This document shows, one piece after another, positions 1 through 8,199 of a DNA stretch of 64,000 nucleotides. The stretch is from assembly GCF_030813495.1 (NCBI RefSeq), contig NZ_JAUSUI010000012.1, forward strand, positions 83,680-147,679, written 5' to 3'. The notes beneath the pieces are model-generated. The model had not been told where the DNA came from. It searched no databases and worked only from the letters and a program-made list of their open reading frames with translations. Positions within the stretch are counted from its first letter, which is position 1, and each line of letters opens with the position of its first letter. This stretch comes from Ancylobacter polymorphus (GTDB lineage Bacteria; Pseudomonadota; Alphaproteobacteria; Rhizobiales; Xanthobacteraceae). The translations under genes were made by a program, and so were the position numbers.

Positions 1-373
1 GGTTCAGCACATTCACCAGCACCGCCTCGCGGAAGGCGCGCCAGGGCGTGTGCCGGCGGCCCGAACCCGGCTCCAGCACCAGACCCGGGCTGCGCAGCGC
101 CTGCACCGCCAGCCAGACGAGATAGGCAACGCCGGCCCAGCGCAGCACCTCGAACGCGCCGGGATGCGCGGCGAGCAGCGCCGCCAGGCCAAGGGCGGCG
201 GCGAACACATGGATGAAGCCACCGGCAGCGATGCCGAGGCTGGCGGCGATGCCGGCGCGGGGACCGGACTTCATCCCCTGGCCGAGGCAGAACAGCATGT
301 CATTGCCGGGGGTGAGGTTCAGCGCCAGCGCCGCCGGCACGAAGAGCAGCAGCGTTTCCAGCGAAACCGGCAT
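1..373 (-). CDS. LysE/RhtB family amino-acid exporter (3' part beyond window)
   Basis: The reverse strand from an ATG at 373 encodes about 124 residues before the window edge, so the C-terminal part is missing. The protein opens MPVSLETLLLFVPAALALN followed by LTPGNDMLFCLGQGM. That is the first helix and the PGND-type motif of the LysE/RhtB translocator superfamily, and two further hydrophobic segments follow. Family members are inner-membrane exporters of amino acids or homoserine lactone-like metabolites; the substrate cannot be read here. It starts five bases after the stop of the Gre-factor gene, which suggests cotranscription. Confidence 0.85.
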   Translation of the reverse strand, partial: MPVSLETLLLFVPAALALNLTPGNDMLFCLGQGMKSGPRAGIAASLGIAAGGFIHVFAAALGLAALLAAHPGAFEVLRWAGVAYLVWLAVQALRSPGLVLEPGSGRRHTPWRAFREAVLVNVLN

Positions 374-378
374 GGCGC

Positions 379-861
379 TCACCCCTCCGCCGCCTCGGGA
401 CGCGGGTCGACGGCAATGATGTCCATGACCCCGCCCGGGAGCGTCACCTCGTCGCCGATCCACTTGCCGGTCAACGCACGGGCGACCGGCGAGACCCAGC
501 CGATACGGCCCTGCGCCGGATCGGCCTCATCTTCGCCGACGATGCGGAAGGTACGGCGGCCGCCCTTTTCATCCTCCAGCGTCACCGCCATGCCGAAGGT
601 GATGGCCTCGCCCTCCTGCGGCGGGTCCACCGGCTCGGCATTGGCACGCCGCGCCGACCAGTAGCGCAGCTCGCGCGAGGCGGCGGCGACGGCGTCGCGC
701 TCGCCCCGAGCCCCGGCGGCAGACAGCGCCTCGCGCTGGCGGGCGATTTCGGCGTCGATCTGTGCGAGGCCCCGGCGGGTGACGAGGTTGCGATTCGGGC
801 TGACGGGCCGTTCGGGCAGCGTATCCGCGCCGCTGTCTTCTTTCACGAAAGCGCGGCTCAT
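379..861 (-). CDS. GreA/GreB family transcription elongation factor
   Basis: The 160-residue protein starts MSRAFVKEDSGADTLPERP, a GreB-like opening. It has a helical hairpin region (residues 30-75) and a C-terminal FKBP-like domain with the family pattern 'RIGWVSPVARALTGKWIGD'. Gre factors enter the RNA polymerase secondary channel and stimulate cleavage of backtracked transcripts. The frame is open further upstream, but only the ATG at 861 gives a family-like N-terminus. The downstream LysE gene follows after five bases. Confidence 0.85.
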   Translation of the reverse strand: MSRAFVKEDSGADTLPERPVSPNRNLVTRRGLAQIDAEIARQREALSAAGARGERDAVAAASRELRYWSARRANAEPVDPPQEGEAITFGMAVTLEDEKGGRRTFRIVGEDEADPAQGRIGWVSPVARALTGKWIGDEVTLPGGVMDIIAVDPRPEAAEG

Positions 862-937
862 CGCGCGACCTGCCTTCCCCTGCGGGGCCGCGCCGGGCCG
901 GAACATGCCGAAAAGCCCTTGACAGCGGCCGAATACG

Positions 938-965
938 TTGACTTTCCGGGCATTATGCCTATGGT
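938..965 (+). promoter_or_regulatory. candidate sigma-70 promoter for the DEAD-box helicase
   Basis: TTGACT at 938-943 and TATGGT at 960-965 are separated by 16 bases, about 115 bases before the helicase start. The match is moderate and read by eye. A leader of about 110 bases would result. Confidence 0.35.
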
Positions 966-1080
966 GCAACGCGTCGTCATACCATATCCGACTGAGGCGC
1001 TCCGCGCGACGACGATGCAACCATCCCCGGTTACGGCTCGGGGGTTCGGTGTGCGGTGCGCAGCCGCAGAATTGATCCAG

Positions 1081-2688
1081 ATGCCTTTTAACGAACTGGG
1101 CCTGAGCGACAAGGTGCTCGCGGCCGTTGCCGATACCGGCTACACCGAGCCGACGCCGATCCAGGCGCAGGCCATTCCGCATGTGCTCGCGCGCCGCGAT
1201 GTGCTGGGCCTCGCGCAGACGGGCACCGGCAAGACCGCCGCCTTCACCCTGCCGATGCTGACCCTGCTGGAGCAGGGGCGCGCCCGGGCCCGCATGCCCC
1301 GCACGCTGATCCTCGAACCCACGCGCGAACTCGCGGCGCAGGTCGAAGAGAACTTCACGCGCTACGGCAAGAACCACAAGCTGAACGTCGCCCTGCTGAT
1401 CGGCGGCGTCTCCTTCGGCGACCAGGATGCCAAGCTGCTGCGCGGCGTCGACATCCTCATCGCCACGCCGGGCCGGCTGCTCGACCATGTGGAGCGCGGC
1501 CGCCTGCTGCTCTCGGGCATCGAGATCCTCGTCATCGACGAAGCCGACCGCATGCTCGACATGGGCTTCATCCCGGACATTGAGCGCGTGTGCAAGCTGG
1601 TGCCGTTCACCCGCCAGACGCTGTTCTTCTCCGCGACCATGCCGCCGGAAATCCAGCGCCTCGTCGCGCAGTTCCTGTCAAACCCGGTGCAGATCGAGGC
1701 TTCCCGCCCCTCCTCCACCGCCTCGACCATCACCCAGCTGCTGGTCGCCTCTCCCAAGGAGGATTTCGCCAAGCGCGAGGTCCTGCGGGGGCTGATCGAC
1801 AGCGCCGAGAACCTGCAGAACGGCATCATCTTCTGCAACCGCAAGAGCGAAGTCGCGGTGGTTCACAAGTCGCTGCTGCGCCATGGCTACAAGGCGGTGT
1901 GCCTGCATGGCGACATGGACCAGCGCTCGCGCATGCAGGCGCTCGACCAGTTCCGCACCGGCGAGGCCACGCTGCTGGTGGCGTCCGACGTTGCCGCGCG
2001 CGGGCTCGACATTCCCGCCGTGAGCCATGTGTTCAATTATGACACGCCGCATCACGCTGAGGACTATGTGCACCGCATCGGACGCACCGGTCGCGCCGGG
2101 CGTGCGGGCGCGGCCTTCACCATCGTCACCGCAGGCGAGGTCAAGTCGCTGGCGGCGATCGAGAAGCTGATCGGCCGTCCGATCGACTGGAAGGACGGTG
2201 CCGGCCTCGACACCGTGCCGGCAGTGGAGACGCGCGCCCGGCCGGGCCGCGAAAAGACGAGTGGCGAGAAGCCTGCCCGCGAGAAGGGCCGTGGCGGCCG
2301 CAATCGCGAGCGGGAAGATGGCGGCGAGAGCCGTGGCGCCCGCCCCGCCCGCCGCCGCGAGGCCGAGCCGGCCAGCCCGCCGGTCGAGGCTGTCGAGACG
2401 AAGGTAGCGGCTGAGGCTCCGACCAAGCCGGCACGGCGCCGCTCTCGCGCGGCCGAAGCGGAAGCCGCTCCGGCCGCCGTCGCGCCCGCCGCTCCACCTG
2501 TGGCGGCCTCGGCTCCGGCGAACGCTCCGCGCGGGCGTGGTCGCGAGAAGGCAGCCCCCACTCCGGCGCGCGCGCCGGTTACCCCGCTCACCCATCGCCG
2601 CCCCGACCGGGCGCCGATGGACGAGCCGGCCGATACCTCGCATCTGCCGGCCTTCCTGCTGCGGCCGGTGAAGATCAAGGCCGGCTGA
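1081..2688 (+). CDS. rhlE: DEAD-box ATP-dependent RNA helicase, RhlE type
   Basis: This 535-residue protein has the full helicase core. The Q motif is TEPTPIQAQ (about 22-30), Walker A is AQTGTGKT (45-52), DEAD is at 153-156, SAT at 184-186, and HRIGRTGRAGR at 331-341. A low-complexity Arg/Ala/Glu-rich tail fills the last 115 or so residues. Such enzymes unwind short RNA duplexes in ribosome assembly and RNA decay, often at low temperature. The frame opens at 919, but the first 54 codons resemble no helicase and the conserved 'PFNELGLSD' start lies at 1081. The 3' end overlaps the convergent MscS gene by 14 bases. Confidence 0.9.
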   Translation: MPFNELGLSDKVLAAVADTGYTEPTPIQAQAIPHVLARRDVLGLAQTGTGKTAAFTLPMLTLLEQGRARARMPRTLILEPTRELAAQVEENFTRYGKNHKLNVALLIGGVSFGDQDAKLLRGVDILIATPGRLLDHVERGRLLLSGIEILVIDEADRMLDMGFIPDIERVCKLVPFTRQTLFFSATMPPEIQRLVAQFLSNPVQIEASRPSSTASTITQLLVASPKEDFAKREVLRGLIDSAENLQNGIIFCNRKSEVAVVHKSLLRHGYKAVCLHGDMDQRSRMQALDQFRTGEATLLVASDVAARGLDIPAVSHVFNYDTPHHAEDYVHRIGRTGRAGRAGAAFTIVTAGEVKSLAAIEKLIGRPIDWKDGAGLDTVPAVETRARPGREKTSGEKPAREKGRGGRNREREDGGESRGARPARRREAEPASPPVEAVETKVAAEAPTKPARRRSRAAEAEAAPAAVAPAAPPVAASAPANAPRGRGREKAAPTPARAPVTPLTHRRPDRAPMDEPADTSHLPAFLLRPVKIKAG

Positions 2689-3583
2689 ACGGCTCGCCCG
2701 CCTTGGGCTGCGGAAGGGCGGAAGCGGCTTCCGCCCGATCCACAGCCGCCACGGGCTTCGCCGCGCGCACGCGGCGCGGCGATAACGCGGCCGGCGCCTC
2801 CATTGGCGTGGCCGGCGCGCGGACAGCCTCACGCAGACGCTTGATCAGGTCGCCCCGCACCCCGCCGGCATCGCCCGACGCGGCCCAGCCGGAGAAGCCG
2901 ATCTCCACCCGGTCCAGCGCCATCTTGGCGATGGACGCGGATGGGCCGGGTTCCTTCGTCACGCGCGGGTCGTTCTTCAGGAAGGTCAGGCCCTTTTCCA
3001 TCACGCCCTCGATGTCGTCGTCCGGCTTCAGTTCCAGCGCGAAGCTGAAGCTGCGGGCGCCATAGACCGAGCGGTTGACCATCGGCGAGCCCCAGACCCG
3101 GCCGTTCGGCATCAGCACCTGCACATTGTCGCCGGCGGCAAGTTCGGTGGTGAACAGGGTAATGGCCTTCACCGTGCCGCTCTGCCCGCCGACTTCGACG
3201 GAATCGCCGACCTTGAACGGGCGGAACAGCAGCAGCATCACCCCGGCGGCGACATTGGACAGCGTGCCCTGCAAGGCGAGCCCCACCGCCAGCGAGGTGG
3301 CCCCCAGCACCGCAATCAGGCTGGTGGTCTGAATGCCGAAGCGCTGCAACACGGCGAGCCCGACGAACACCAGCACAGTGTAGCGGGCGAGGCTGGAAAG
3401 GAAGCCGACAATGGTCGGGTCGACACGATGCGTGGCGTTCAGGGCGCGGGTCACCAGCCGGTCGACCACGCTCGCCAGCCACCAGCCGATGACGAGCAGC
3501 GCCAGGGCGTAGAGCATGTTCAGCCCGTATAGAATAATGAGATCGCCCAGCCCGTTCAGGCCGCGATAGCTGTCGAGATCCAT
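2675..3583 (-). CDS. MscS family mechanosensitive ion channel
   Basis: The 302-residue protein has three N-terminal membrane segments (about 15-35, 60-85, 88-120) and then the MscS pore-lining helix and beta domain. The signature is 'GLALQGTLSNVAAGVMLLLF' with 'RPFKVGDSVEVGG' after it. It is a small-conductance channel in the inner membrane that opens on osmotic down-shock. A Pro/Ala-rich tail of about 50 residues extends past the usual core. CGGAG lies about ten bases before the ATG. It converges on, and slightly overlaps, the helicase gene. Confidence 0.9.
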   Translation of the reverse strand: MDLDSYRGLNGLGDLIILYGLNMLYALALLVIGWWLASVVDRLVTRALNATHRVDPTIVGFLSSLARYTVLVFVGLAVLQRFGIQTTSLIAVLGATSLAVGLALQGTLSNVAAGVMLLLFRPFKVGDSVEVGGQSGTVKAITLFTTELAAGDNVQVLMPNGRVWGSPMVNRSVYGARSFSFALELKPDDDIEGVMEKGLTFLKNDPRVTKEPGPSASIAKMALDRVEIGFSGWAASGDAGGVRGDLIKRLREAVRAPATPMEAPAALSPRRVRAAKPVAAVDRAEAASALPQPKAGEPFSRP

Positions 3584-3676
3584 CGGTCATCGCTCCGTGC
3601 GCATCAGGGAGCCCGGCACCGCCGGGACCATCGGCAAACACATGCGACGCGGGAGGGTTCCCGCCGCGCACGTGTT

Positions 3677-4027
3677 TCAGCGCCGGCTGGAACGACGCGG
3701 AGCGGCGGGAGCACCGGCCGCGCGGGCGATGGCAAGAGCGCGATGGGCGAGCGCGGCGGCGAGTTCGCCATCGTCGAGCGCCGGCTCCGGCAGCGACCAG
3801 TAACCCACGCTCACCTGCCTGCCGTCCTTGCGGGAATAGGTGAACGGCTCGGCGCCCGCAGCGGCGAGATCAGCGGCGAAGGCCGCGTCGGTCTTGAGAT
3901 AGATGCGCGCGTCGATCACGAGGCCGAACATCACGCCATCGGCATAGAGGCCAAGCCCGCCGAACAGGCGGCGGGTACGCACAGGCCCAAACGAGGCGAA
4001 GAGATCGGCGATGTCGGCCTCACCCAT
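3677..4027 (-). CDS. TfoX/Sxy N-terminal domain protein
   Basis: The 116-residue protein contains 'FASFGPVRTRRLFGGLGLYA' and 'VMFGLVIDARIYLKTD', the pattern of the TfoX N-terminal domain. The C-terminal DNA-binding half of Sxy is absent, as in many alphaproteobacterial members. Its role outside competence regulation is unknown. It begins 16 bases after the sufA stop on the same strand, so it is probably the last cistron of the suf transcript. The tail is an Ala/Arg-rich extension. Confidence 0.8.
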   Translation of the reverse strand: MGEADIADLFASFGPVRTRRLFGGLGLYADGVMFGLVIDARIYLKTDAAFAADLAAAGAEPFTYSRKDGRQVSVGYWSLPEPALDDGELAAALAHRALAIARAAGAPAAPRRSSRR

Positions 4028-4043
4028 CGCACACCGCGAGGGA

Positions 4044-4430
4044 TCAGGCGCTGGCGCCGGCGGTCTCGGGCCGTACGGGGGTGATGGCGACAGATTCGCC
4101 GCAGCCGCAGGCCGAGGTCTGGTTGGGGTTGTTGAACACGAACTGGGCAGCGAACTTGTCGGCCTTGAAGTCCATTTCGGTGCCGAGAAGATACAGGATC
4201 GCCTTGGGGTCGATCAGCACCTTCACGCCCTTATCCTCGACCACCTCGTCAAATTTGCCCGCCTCTTCGGCAAATTCCATCGTGTATTCCATGCCGGCGC
4301 AGCCGCCATTCTTGACGCCGATGCGAAGCCCGGCAACGGGCTTTTCCGAGCGCGCGATCACCTGCCGCACGCGCTCGGCGGCGGCGTCGGTCAAGGTCAT
4401 CACCTTGGGGCGGGGGCGGGGCTGGGTCAT
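4044..4430 (-). CDS. sufA: SufA/IscA-family A-type iron-sulfur carrier
   Basis: The protein is about 128 residues long. The three conserved cysteines of A-type carriers are visible: one in 'KNGGCAGMEY' and two in 'SACGCGESV' near the C-terminus. It would accept a nascent Fe-S cluster from SufBCD and pass it to apo-proteins in the cytosol. The ATG at 4430 is preferred over the in-frame ATG at 4445 because GGAGA sits eight bases before it and nothing comparable precedes the earlier one. It closes the suf operon; the gap to the preceding gene holds palindromic repeats. Confidence 0.92.
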   Translation of the reverse strand: MTQPRPRPKVMTLTDAAAERVRQVIARSEKPVAGLRIGVKNGGCAGMEYTMEFAEEAGKFDEVVEDKGVKVLIDPKAILYLLGTEMDFKADKFAAQFVFNNPNQTSACGCGESVAITPVRPETAGASA

Positions 4431-4546
4431 GTTCACTGTCTCCACATCGACGCCGGTTCAAGGCCGGCGGATCGGTCCCGCCTAATGTGGGGGATGCGCC
4501 GGGCCCCGGCAAGGGCGAAGGCGCGGTGCTTCGCCGGGTCACGCCA

Positions 4547-4653
4547 CGTCATCCTGAGATGCGAGCGAAGCGAGCCTCGAAGGATGGTCGCTCGGGCGCA
4601 CCCAACCGATCATCCTCCGAGGCCCGGCCCATGGCCGGGCACCTCAGGATGAC
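4547..4653. repeat. paired palindromic intergenic repeat (family A, locus 1)
   Basis: Two imperfect palindromes lie head to head. One (4547-4586) runs from gtcatcctgag to ctcgaaggatg. The other (4611-4653) is an inverted relative with a GGCCCGGCCCATGGCCGGG core ending in cctcaggatgac. The same family recurs at 6758-6855 and 32170-32207. It fills the gap between sufA and the VOC gene. Such REP-like hairpins are common in Hyphomicrobiales; any effect on the suf transcript is inference. Confidence 0.75.
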
Positions 4654-4676
4654 GGCGCCAACGCAAACGAGCCGCT

Positions 4677-5111
4677 TCAGTAATTCGGCCACAGGCCGGG
4701 CGTGGCGAGTTCGACCATGTGATTGTCCGGGTCGCGGAAATACAGGCTGACCCCGCCCCCCTTCCAGTTCACCCGGCCTTCCACCGGCACGCGATGGGCG
4801 GCGAGATGCTGCTCCCAATGCGCCAGAGAGCTCTCGGGGATCGCCAGCGCGTAATGCAGCGCGCCGCTGCCGTCATGCGGCGGGATGGTGCCCTCCGCCA
4901 TCACCACCGGCTCCAGCGTCGCGCCGCGCAGGAACAGCAGCAGCACGCTGCCCGGCCCGGCGCGATAGGCGCAGAACCGGTCATCGGCGACCATCGGCTC
5001 CAGCCCCAGCACCCGCTCATAAAACGCGCGGGCGCGGGGCATGTCGTCGACATAGAGACCGGTTTCCAGCACGCCGGACAGCGGCGGCGCGACGGGCGTT
5101 TCGCTTACCAC
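4677..5111 (-). CDS. VOC-superfamily (glyoxalase/bleomycin-resistance-like) protein
   Basis: The protein is about 144 residues and carries one full VOC domain. 'GLYVDDMPRARAFYERVLGL' opens the first beta-alpha-beta module and 'LYFRDPDNHMVELATPGLW' closes the second. A histidine in 'ALHYALAI' and the glutamate in 'NHMVELA' are candidate metal ligands. Substrates in this superfamily range from methylglyoxal adducts to antibiotics, so no reaction is assigned. I place the start at GTG 5111, which overlaps the sufT stop. An in-frame ATG at 5159 would need a 55-base overlap. Its place between sufT and sufA is unusual. Confidence 0.8.
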   Translation of the reverse strand: MVSETPVAPPLSGVLETGLYVDDMPRARAFYERVLGLEPMVADDRFCAYRAGPGSVLLLFLRGATLEPVVMAEGTIPPHDGSGALHYALAIPESSLAHWEQHLAAHRVPVEGRVNWKGGGVSLYFRDPDNHMVELATPGLWPNY

Positions 5112-5479
5112 AGATTCAGCGCCAGCCGCGCCTCTTCCGACATGCGGCCCTGATCCCATGGCGGATCGAAGGTGAGGTTGACGGTCGCGCCGGCGACACC
5201 GCCGACGCTGGCCACCGCGCCTTCCACCATGCCCGGCAGTTCGGCCGCCGAGGGGCAGTTGGGCGTGGTCAGCGTCATTTCCACCGCGACCTGACGGTCG
5301 TCGGCGATGTCGACCTTGTAGATGAGGCCGAGCTCGTAAATGTCGACCGGGATTTCCGGGTCATAGACGGTCTTGAGCGCCGCGACGATGTCGTCGGTCA
5401 GGCGCTCAAGCTCCGCTTCCGGAATGGCGGCGTTCACAGCCGGGGTGTTCGGCGTGTCGGAGGTCTGGGCTTCGCTCAT
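5105..5479 (-). CDS. sufT: SufT-like MIP18/DUF59 iron-sulfur assembly protein
   Basis: The 124-residue protein has the DUF59 core 'TVYDPEIPVDIYELGLIY' and the conserved cysteine in 'TLTTPNCPSAAELP'. DUF59 proteins help maturation of Fe-S enzymes, and SufT is the form encoded in suf operons. In the comparable Agrobacterium operon this position is called sufX. The start overlaps the end of sufS by four bases (ATGA type), which indicates translational coupling. Confidence 0.88.
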   Translation of the reverse strand: MSEAQTSDTPNTPAVNAAIPEAELERLTDDIVAALKTVYDPEIPVDIYELGLIYKVDIADDRQVAVEMTLTTPNCPSAAELPGMVEGAVASVGGVAGATVNLTFDPPWDQGRMSEEARLALNLW

Positions 5480-6726
5480 GCGAAAAGATCCTGAGCCTTG
5501 ATGAGGGCGTCGGCGAGAATGTCGACTTCCTCATGCGTGTTGTAGAGCGCGAACGACGCCCGGCACGTCGCCGTCACACCATATCGCCCTAGAAGCGGCA
5601 TCGCGCAATGGGTGCCGGCGCGCACCGCTACGCCGGCGCGGTCGATCACGGTGGCGATGTCATGCGCATGCGCGCCCTTCACGTCGAAGGCGAAGATGGC
5701 GCCCTTGCCCGGCGCATCGCCATAGACCTGCACGGAATTGATCTGCGCCAGACGCTCGCGGGCATAGGCGCCCAGAGACGCCTCATGCGCGGCGATACGG
5801 TCGCGGCCGAGGCTTTCCATATAGGCCAGCGCCGCGCCGAGCCCGATCGCCTGCACGATGGGCGGCGTGCCGGCCTCGAAGCGGTGCGGGGGCTCGCCAT
5901 AGGTGACGCCCTCTTCGGTGACGGTGCGGATCATCTCGCCGCCGCCCTCATAAGGGGGCATCTTCTCCAGCAGCGCCCGCTTGCCATAGAGCAGGCCGAT
6001 GCCGGTCGGCCCGTAGAGCTTGTGGCCGGTGACAGCGTAGAAATCGACATCGAGGTCCACCACGTCCACCGGCATGTGCACGGCGGCCTGCGACCCGTCG
6101 ACCACCACCATTGCGCCGGCGTCATGGGCGAGGCGCGCGATCTCCTTGATCGGCGTTACCGTGCCGAGCACGTTCGACATGTGGGTGATGGCGACGATCC
6201 TGGTGCGCTCGGTAAGCAGCGCCTTGAAGGCGGCGAGGTCGAAGGCGCCGTCCTCGGTCACCGGCGCCCATTTGATGACCGCGCCCTTGCGCTCGCGCAG
6301 ATAGTTCCACGGCACGATGTTGGAATGGTGCTCCATGATCGAGAGCACGATCTCGTCACCCTCGCCGATCGACTGGCCGAGCGAGGAGGCGACGAGGTTG
6401 AGCGCGCCGGTGGCGGAGCGGGTGAAGATCACCTCGTCCAGCGTCGGGGCATTGAGAAAGGCGCGGCAGCGTTCGCGCGCCTCCTCATAGGCTTCGGTCA
6501 TCGCATTGGCGAGGAAGTGCAGGCCGCGATGAACGTTGGAATACTCGTTCTCATAGGCGAAGCGCATCCGGTCCAGCACCTGCACCGGCTTCTGCGCCGA
6601 GGCCGCATTGTCGAGATAGACCAGCGGCTTGCCATAGATCTGCTTGGACAGGATGGGAAAATCCTGCCGCACGCGGGCAACGTCATAGGTGCCGTCGGTG
6701 ACGGCGGGATGGAGGGTGATGGTCAT
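5476..6726 (-). CDS. sufS: SufS-type (group II) cysteine desulfurase
   Basis: The 416-residue PLP enzyme opens VARVRQDFPILSKQIYGKP and 'LVYLDNAASAQKP'. The PLP lysine lies in 'AVTGHKLYGPTGIG' and the active-site cysteine in 'RAGTHCAMPLL', the short-loop arrangement of group II enzymes. It releases sulfur from cysteine for the SufBCD scaffold. The ATG at 6726 has AAAGGT eight bases upstream; the longer open frame adds a non-conserved leader that overlaps the repeats. A second, NifS-type desulfurase heads the same operon. Confidence 0.93.
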   Translation of the reverse strand: MTITLHPAVTDGTYDVARVRQDFPILSKQIYGKPLVYLDNAASAQKPVQVLDRMRFAYENEYSNVHRGLHFLANAMTEAYEEARERCRAFLNAPTLDEVIFTRSATGALNLVASSLGQSIGEGDEIVLSIMEHHSNIVPWNYLRERKGAVIKWAPVTEDGAFDLAAFKALLTERTRIVAITHMSNVLGTVTPIKEIARLAHDAGAMVVVDGSQAAVHMPVDVVDLDVDFYAVTGHKLYGPTGIGLLYGKRALLEKMPPYEGGGEMIRTVTEEGVTYGEPPHRFEAGTPPIVQAIGLGAALAYMESLGRDRIAAHEASLGAYARERLAQINSVQVYGDAPGKGAIFAFDVKGAHAHDIATVIDRAGVAVRAGTHCAMPLLGRYGVTATCRASFALYNTHEEVDILADALIKAQDLFA

Positions 6727-6757
6727 CGGTCGACCTTTCTGGCGCCACACGGGCGAA

Positions 6758-6855
6758 CATCCTTCGAGGCCGGCCTCTGGCCGGCGCCTCAGGATGACGT
6801 GGTGCACAAAGGCAACGTCATCCTGAGGTGCGAGCGAAGCGAGCCTCGAAGGATG
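6758..6855. repeat. paired palindromic intergenic repeat (family A, locus 2)
   Basis: The gap between sufD and sufS holds two family A palindromes in the opposite order from 4547-4653. A GGCCGGCCTCTGGCCGGCGCC-cored element (6758-6797) ends in cctcaggatgac, and a second (6817-6855) reads gtcatcctgaggtgcgagcg and on to ctcgaaggatg. Together they occupy most of the 149-base gap, so the polycistronic RNA must carry two strong hairpins here. Confidence 0.75.
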
Positions 6856-6875
6856 CTCGCTCCGTCCAATCCGCC

Positions 6876-8189
6876 TCAGGCCCGCGAAGCGAGCCAGGCT
6901 TCCGCGCGCTCGACCAGCGCCTCGCGCAGGCCGTCATGCTCGACGGTTTCCACCGCCTCGCCGACAAAGGCCTGCACCAGAAGGCTCTGCGCCTCCTTCA
7001 TCGGAATGCCGCGGGCGCGCAGATAGAACAGAAGTTCGTCATCGATGGCGCCGCAGGTGGCGCCATGGCCGCACTGCACATCGTCGGCGAAGATCTCCAG
7101 CTCCGGCTTGTTGTCCATCTCTGCGTCGTCGCCGAGCACCAGCGCGCGGCTCATCATCCGCCCGTCGGTCTTCTGCGCCGCCTGACGGACGACAATCTTG
7201 CCCTGGAACACGCCACGCGAGGAATCGTCGAGCACGTGCTTGAACAGTTCCCGGCTCTCGCAGCCTGGCACCTGATGGTCGACATAGAGCGTGGTGTCGG
7301 CATGCTGACGGTTCTTCAGCAGCGAGGCGCCGTTGAAGCCGACATGGCTGTTCTCGCCCGACAGCGTGGCATAGAGCGAGGTCCGCGCCACCCCGGCGCC
7401 GAGCGAGAAGCTGAAGGTGTGAACTTTCGATTCCCGGCCGACCGCGAACAGCATCGTCGCGAGGTGGAAGGCGCCCGTGCCATCCTCCTGCAGCCTCACC
7501 ACGTCGAGATGCGCTTCATCGCCGACCACGAACTCGGTGGCGGCGTTCGCCTGATAGGCAAGCCCGTCCGGCCCCTCGAAGCTCTCGGCATAGGTGAAGG
7601 CGGCGCCCTCCCCGACGACGACCAGCGAACGGGCATAGCTCGCCGCCGCATGGGCGCCAGCGAACACATGCGCCACATGCAGCGGCCGCTCGATTGTCGC
7701 CCCCGGCGCGACGGTGACCACCACGCCATCCTTGGCCAGCGCGGTGTTGAGCGCCAGCGCGGCATCATAGCGGCCCGGCTGGATGCCGCCGAGACGGCTG
7801 AGCACCTCGTCGCCCGCCGCAATCGCGGCGGACAGGGTAGTGACGGTAAGCCCGGACTCCAGATCGGCGAGGTCGGACAGTTCCGGCACCACGGCGCCAT
7901 TGGCGACGACGATGCGGCGGGCTTCAACGCCGCGCAGCAGGCGCGCGCGCGCATCCGCCTCGGCCACAGCGGCCGCGCCGGCAACAGGAACCGCCTCGCG
8001 CATAAGGCTGCGCAGGTCGGTATATTTCCATTCCTCAACCCGCCGATGCGGCAGGCCGTTCTCCTCGAAGGCGCGGGCGGCGGCGCGGCGCAGATCGGCC
8101 AGCCGGTCGCCGCCTTCCGGCACGGTGCCGAGCGAGGCGAGGATCGCCTGTTCGGCCGGCGTGCGGATCGGACGGATGTCTGCGTTCAT
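6876..8189 (-). CDS. sufD: SufD, Fe-S cluster scaffold subunit
   Basis: The product has 437 residues. The SufB/SufD beta-helix region includes 'YVDHQVPGCESRELFKHVLD', and the conserved end contains 'DDVQCGHGATCGAIDDELLF' and 'FYLRARGIPMKEAQSLLVQA'. SufD pairs with SufB and the ATPase SufC as the SufBC2D scaffold in the cytosol. ATG 8189 is chosen because GAGGTGG sits six bases before it and the upstream extension overlaps sufC. It lies ten bases after the sufC stop. Confidence 0.93.
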   Translation of the reverse strand: MNADIRPIRTPAEQAILASLGTVPEGGDRLADLRRAAARAFEENGLPHRRVEEWKYTDLRSLMREAVPVAGAAAVAEADARARLLRGVEARRIVVANGAVVPELSDLADLESGLTVTTLSAAIAAGDEVLSRLGGIQPGRYDAALALNTALAKDGVVVTVAPGATIERPLHVAHVFAGAHAAASYARSLVVVGEGAAFTYAESFEGPDGLAYQANAATEFVVGDEAHLDVVRLQEDGTGAFHLATMLFAVGRESKVHTFSFSLGAGVARTSLYATLSGENSHVGFNGASLLKNRQHADTTLYVDHQVPGCESRELFKHVLDDSSRGVFQGKIVVRQAAQKTDGRMMSRALVLGDDAEMDNKPELEIFADDVQCGHGATCGAIDDELLFYLRARGIPMKEAQSLLVQAFVGEAVETVEHDGLREALVERAEAWLASRA

Positions 8190-8199
8190 GTCAGCCACC

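Noticed and set aside
919..947. TTGACA at 919 as the helicase -35
   Set aside because: No -10-like hexamer lies 16 to 18 bases downstream. TTGACT at 938 has a better partner.
919..1080. Longer N-terminus for the DEAD-box helicase
   Set aside because: The extra 54 residues have no helicase similarity and would start inside the promoter region. The conserved start is at 1081.
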